A DNA stretch of 5,637 nt, from contig CAZVAR010000185.1 of the NCBI GenBank assembly GCA_964625225.1, forward strand, positions 1 through 5,637, in the 5' to 3' direction. The translations under genes and the position numbers were made by a program. Positions 4,385 to 5,637 of this stretch are shown here, piece by piece (the first letter of the stretch is position 1; each line of letters opens with the position of its first letter). Source of the DNA: CAZVAR01 sp964625225 (GTDB lineage: Bacteria > Pseudomonadota > Alphaproteobacteria > JAJUGE01). Under the pieces are notes generated by a model, which saw nothing but the letters and a program-made list of their open reading frames with translations, was not told where the DNA came from and made no database searches.

Positions 4385-5208
4385 TCGTCCCCGCCGCACC
4401 GCAGGCCGCGTATCCGCGCGCGCGGCTCTTCGTCGATGCCGCGCTGACGGCCGGCGACGCGGTCGAGCTCGACCGCGATCGGGCGCACTATCTGACGCGC
4501 GTGCTGCGGCTCGGGCCCGGCGAGCCGGTCGCCCTCTTCAACGGCCGCGACGGCGAGTGGCTCGCGCGCATCGCTGCGGTCGGCAGGAACCGCTGCACGC
4601 TCGAGCCGGTCGCATGCCGGCGCGCGCAGGCGGCCGGCGCCGACCTGTGGCTCCTGTTCGCGTCGGTGAAGCGGCAGGCGCTCGACCTGATCGTCCGCCA
4701 GGCCACCGAGCTCGGCGTGGCCCGCCTGCAGCCGGTCGTGACCCGGCGGACCGTTGCCGAGCGGTTCAACGTCGAGCGCGCACGCGCGATCGTGATCGAG
4801 GCCGCGGAACAGTGCGAGCGGCTCGACCTGCCGGCGGTTGCGGAGCCGGTGCCGCTTGAGGGGCTGCTGGCGGACTGGCCGACGGGGCGCCCGCTCCTCC
4901 TGTGCGACGAGACCGGCCGCGGCACGCCGGTGGCGATGGCCCTGCGGACGCTGCCGCGCGGCGTCGCCGGGCTGCTGTCCGGGCCGGAGGGCGGCTTCGA
5001 TCCGGCGGAGCTTGACGCCCTTCGCCAACTGCCCTTTGTTACCGCGGTGGGCCTGGGTCCGCGCATCCTCCGGGCCGAGACCGCGGCGCTGGGCGCGCTT
5101 GCCGTCTGGCAGGCGATGCTCGGCGACTGGGAGCAGATGCCGCCGCCGCGCGCCCACGACCGCTTCCGGACGGACGAGTCCGCCCCGGATATCCGTGAAC
5201 AGGAATAG
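4357..5208 (+). CDS. rsmE: 16S rRNA (uracil-1498-N3)-methyltransferase RsmE
   Basis: RsmE methylates N3 of U1498 in 16S rRNA, in the decoding centre of the 30S subunit. The 283-residue protein shows an N-terminal PUA-like RNA-binding part with RARLFVDAAL (21-30) and AHYLTRVLRL (43-52), then the SPOUT (knotted SAM-binding) domain. Diagnostic blocks are KRQALDLIVRQATELGV (105-121), IEAAEQCERL (147-156), LLSGPEGGFDPAE (206-218) and LGPRILRAETAALGAL (233-248), the last forming the trefoil knot. Length is slightly above the usual roughly 245 residues, owing to about 20 extra residues at the N terminus and a polar tail. ATG 4357 has AGGA (4347-4350) six bases upstream, inside a repeat unit. ATG 4381 gives 275 residues and begins closer to the conserved part, so the start is uncertain. 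gshA follows after 4 bases, indicating an operon. Confidence 0.95.
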   Translation: MPRPHAKAMIVPAAPQAAYPRARLFVDAALTAGDAVELDRDRAHYLTRVLRLGPGEPVALFNGRDGEWLARIAAVGRNRCTLEPVACRRAQAAGADLWLLFASVKRQALDLIVRQATELGVARLQPVVTRRTVAERFNVERARAIVIEAAEQCERLDLPAVAEPVPLEGLLADWPTGRPLLLCDETGRGTPVAMALRTLPRGVAGLLSGPEGGFDPAELDALRQLPFVTAVGLGPRILRAETAALGALAVWQAMLGDWEQMPPPRAHDRFRTDESAPDIREQE

Positions 5209-5212
5209 TCCG

Positions 5213-5637
5213 ATGGCCGCACCACCCGCCGCCGGCGGCGCCCCAATCACCGACCGGCGGCAGCTCGTTGAATGGTTCGAGGCCGGCTGCAAGCCGCGCG
5301 AGCAATGGCGTATCGGGACCGAGCACGAGAAGTTCGCCTTCCGCTGGTCGGACCTGCGGCGTCTTCCCTATGAGGGGGCGGACGGCATCCGCGCCGTGCT
5401 CGAAGGGTTGGAGCGGTTCGGCTGGCAGCCGATCCTCGAGGGCGGCAATCCGATCGCCCTGACCCAGGGCGCGACCAACATCAGCCTGGAGCCGGGAGGG
5501 CAGTTCGAACTGTCCGGCGCGCCGCTCGAGAACTTGCACCAGACCTGCGCCGAGGTGCAGGCGCATCTCGTGCAGGTCAAGCAGGTCGGCGACGAGCTCG
5601 GCATCGGGATGATGGGCCTCGGCTTCGACCCGAAATG
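5213..5637 (+). CDS. gshA: Glutamate-cysteine ligase, N-terminal part (cut by window edge)
   Basis: This is the first 141 residues of the alphaproteobacterial/plant-type glutamate-cysteine ligase, the cytosolic enzyme that joins glutamate and cysteine with ATP in the first step of glutathione synthesis. Recognisable blocks are WFEAGCKP (21-28), WRIGTEHEKFAF (32-43), with the glutamates expected to bind Mg-ATP, RLPYEG (50-55), GWQPILEGGNPIALTQGATN (70-89), ISLEPGGQFELSGAPLENLH (90-109) and GLGFDPK (135-141). The frame stays open to the end of the window. ATG 5213 follows AGGA (5201-5204) at eight bases; that AGGA lies in the last rsmE codons and the gap after the rsmE stop is 4 bases, so the two genes are probably one transcript. 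The first 12 residues are Ala/Pro-rich and not conserved. EgtA-type gamma-glutamylcysteine ligases are related, but the LEPGGQFELSGAPL pattern fits GshA. Confidence 0.93.
   Translation, partial: MAAPPAAGGAPITDRRQLVEWFEAGCKPREQWRIGTEHEKFAFRWSDLRRLPYEGADGIRAVLEGLERFGWQPILEGGNPIALTQGATNISLEPGGQFELSGAPLENLHQTCAEVQAHLVQVKQVGDELGIGMMGLGFDPK

Noticed and set aside
4066..5292. Long minus-strand open frame (408 codons) opposite rsmE
   Set aside because: It is antisense to rsmE and the gshA start and crosses the repeat array; the product has no recognisable motif.

Overview
The window is GC-rich chromosomal DNA with tightly packed genes. It looks alphaproteobacterial, probably from a Rhodospirillales-like lineage. 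The support is the combination of a DUF4170 protein, an ETFB-lysine-methyltransferase-like enzyme, an alphaproteobacterial/plant-type glutamate-cysteine ligase, ubiquinone genes (ubiD, ubiA) and a ubiA/rsmE/gshA neighbourhood. The lineage is inferred from family knowledge and base composition, not from a search. No transposase, integrase, phage gene, tRNA, rRNA or cas gene is visible.

Layout. (1) Positions 1-289, minus: 5' part of ubiD, leaving the window. (2) 290-470: divergent intergenic region with an AT-rich pocket. (3) 471-2308, plus: DUF4170 protein, an HD-GYP cyclic-di-GMP phosphodiesterase-like protein and a gamma-glutamylcyclotransferase-fold protein. These three are packed together: a ten-codon mini-frame bridges the first two through two TGATG junctions, and the last two overlap by 41 bases. 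(4) 2309-2372: convergent gap with a perfect 10-bp inverted repeat, a possible two-way terminator. (5) 2373-4004, minus: ubiA followed 3 bases later by a class I SAM methyltransferase of the ETFB-lysine-methyltransferase type. (6) 4005-4356: divergent intergenic region holding an AT-rich promoter-like pocket and an unusual C-rich repeat array. (7) 4357-5637, plus: rsmE, then the start of gshA four bases downstream, running off the window.

How the genes fit together. UbiA prenylates 4-hydroxybenzoate and UbiD decarboxylates the product, so two steps of ubiquinone synthesis lie on the same strand about 2.7 kb apart with unrelated genes between. The methyltransferase beside ubiA probably modifies the electron-transfer flavoprotein, which feeds electrons to the quinone pool, so the pair is functionally coherent. 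RsmE (ribosome modification) and GshA (first step of glutathione synthesis) form an ordinary housekeeping pair. The DUF4170/HD-GYP/GGCT-like trio has no established joint role.

Most of the window is ordinary core genome. The parts that standard annotation would not explain are the 10-bp-phased C-tract/direct-repeat array before rsmE, with its chain of overlapping small frames, the TGATG relay between the DUF4170 and HD-GYP genes, and a heptamer shared by the two divergent intergenic regions. None of these amounts to a demonstrated new system.
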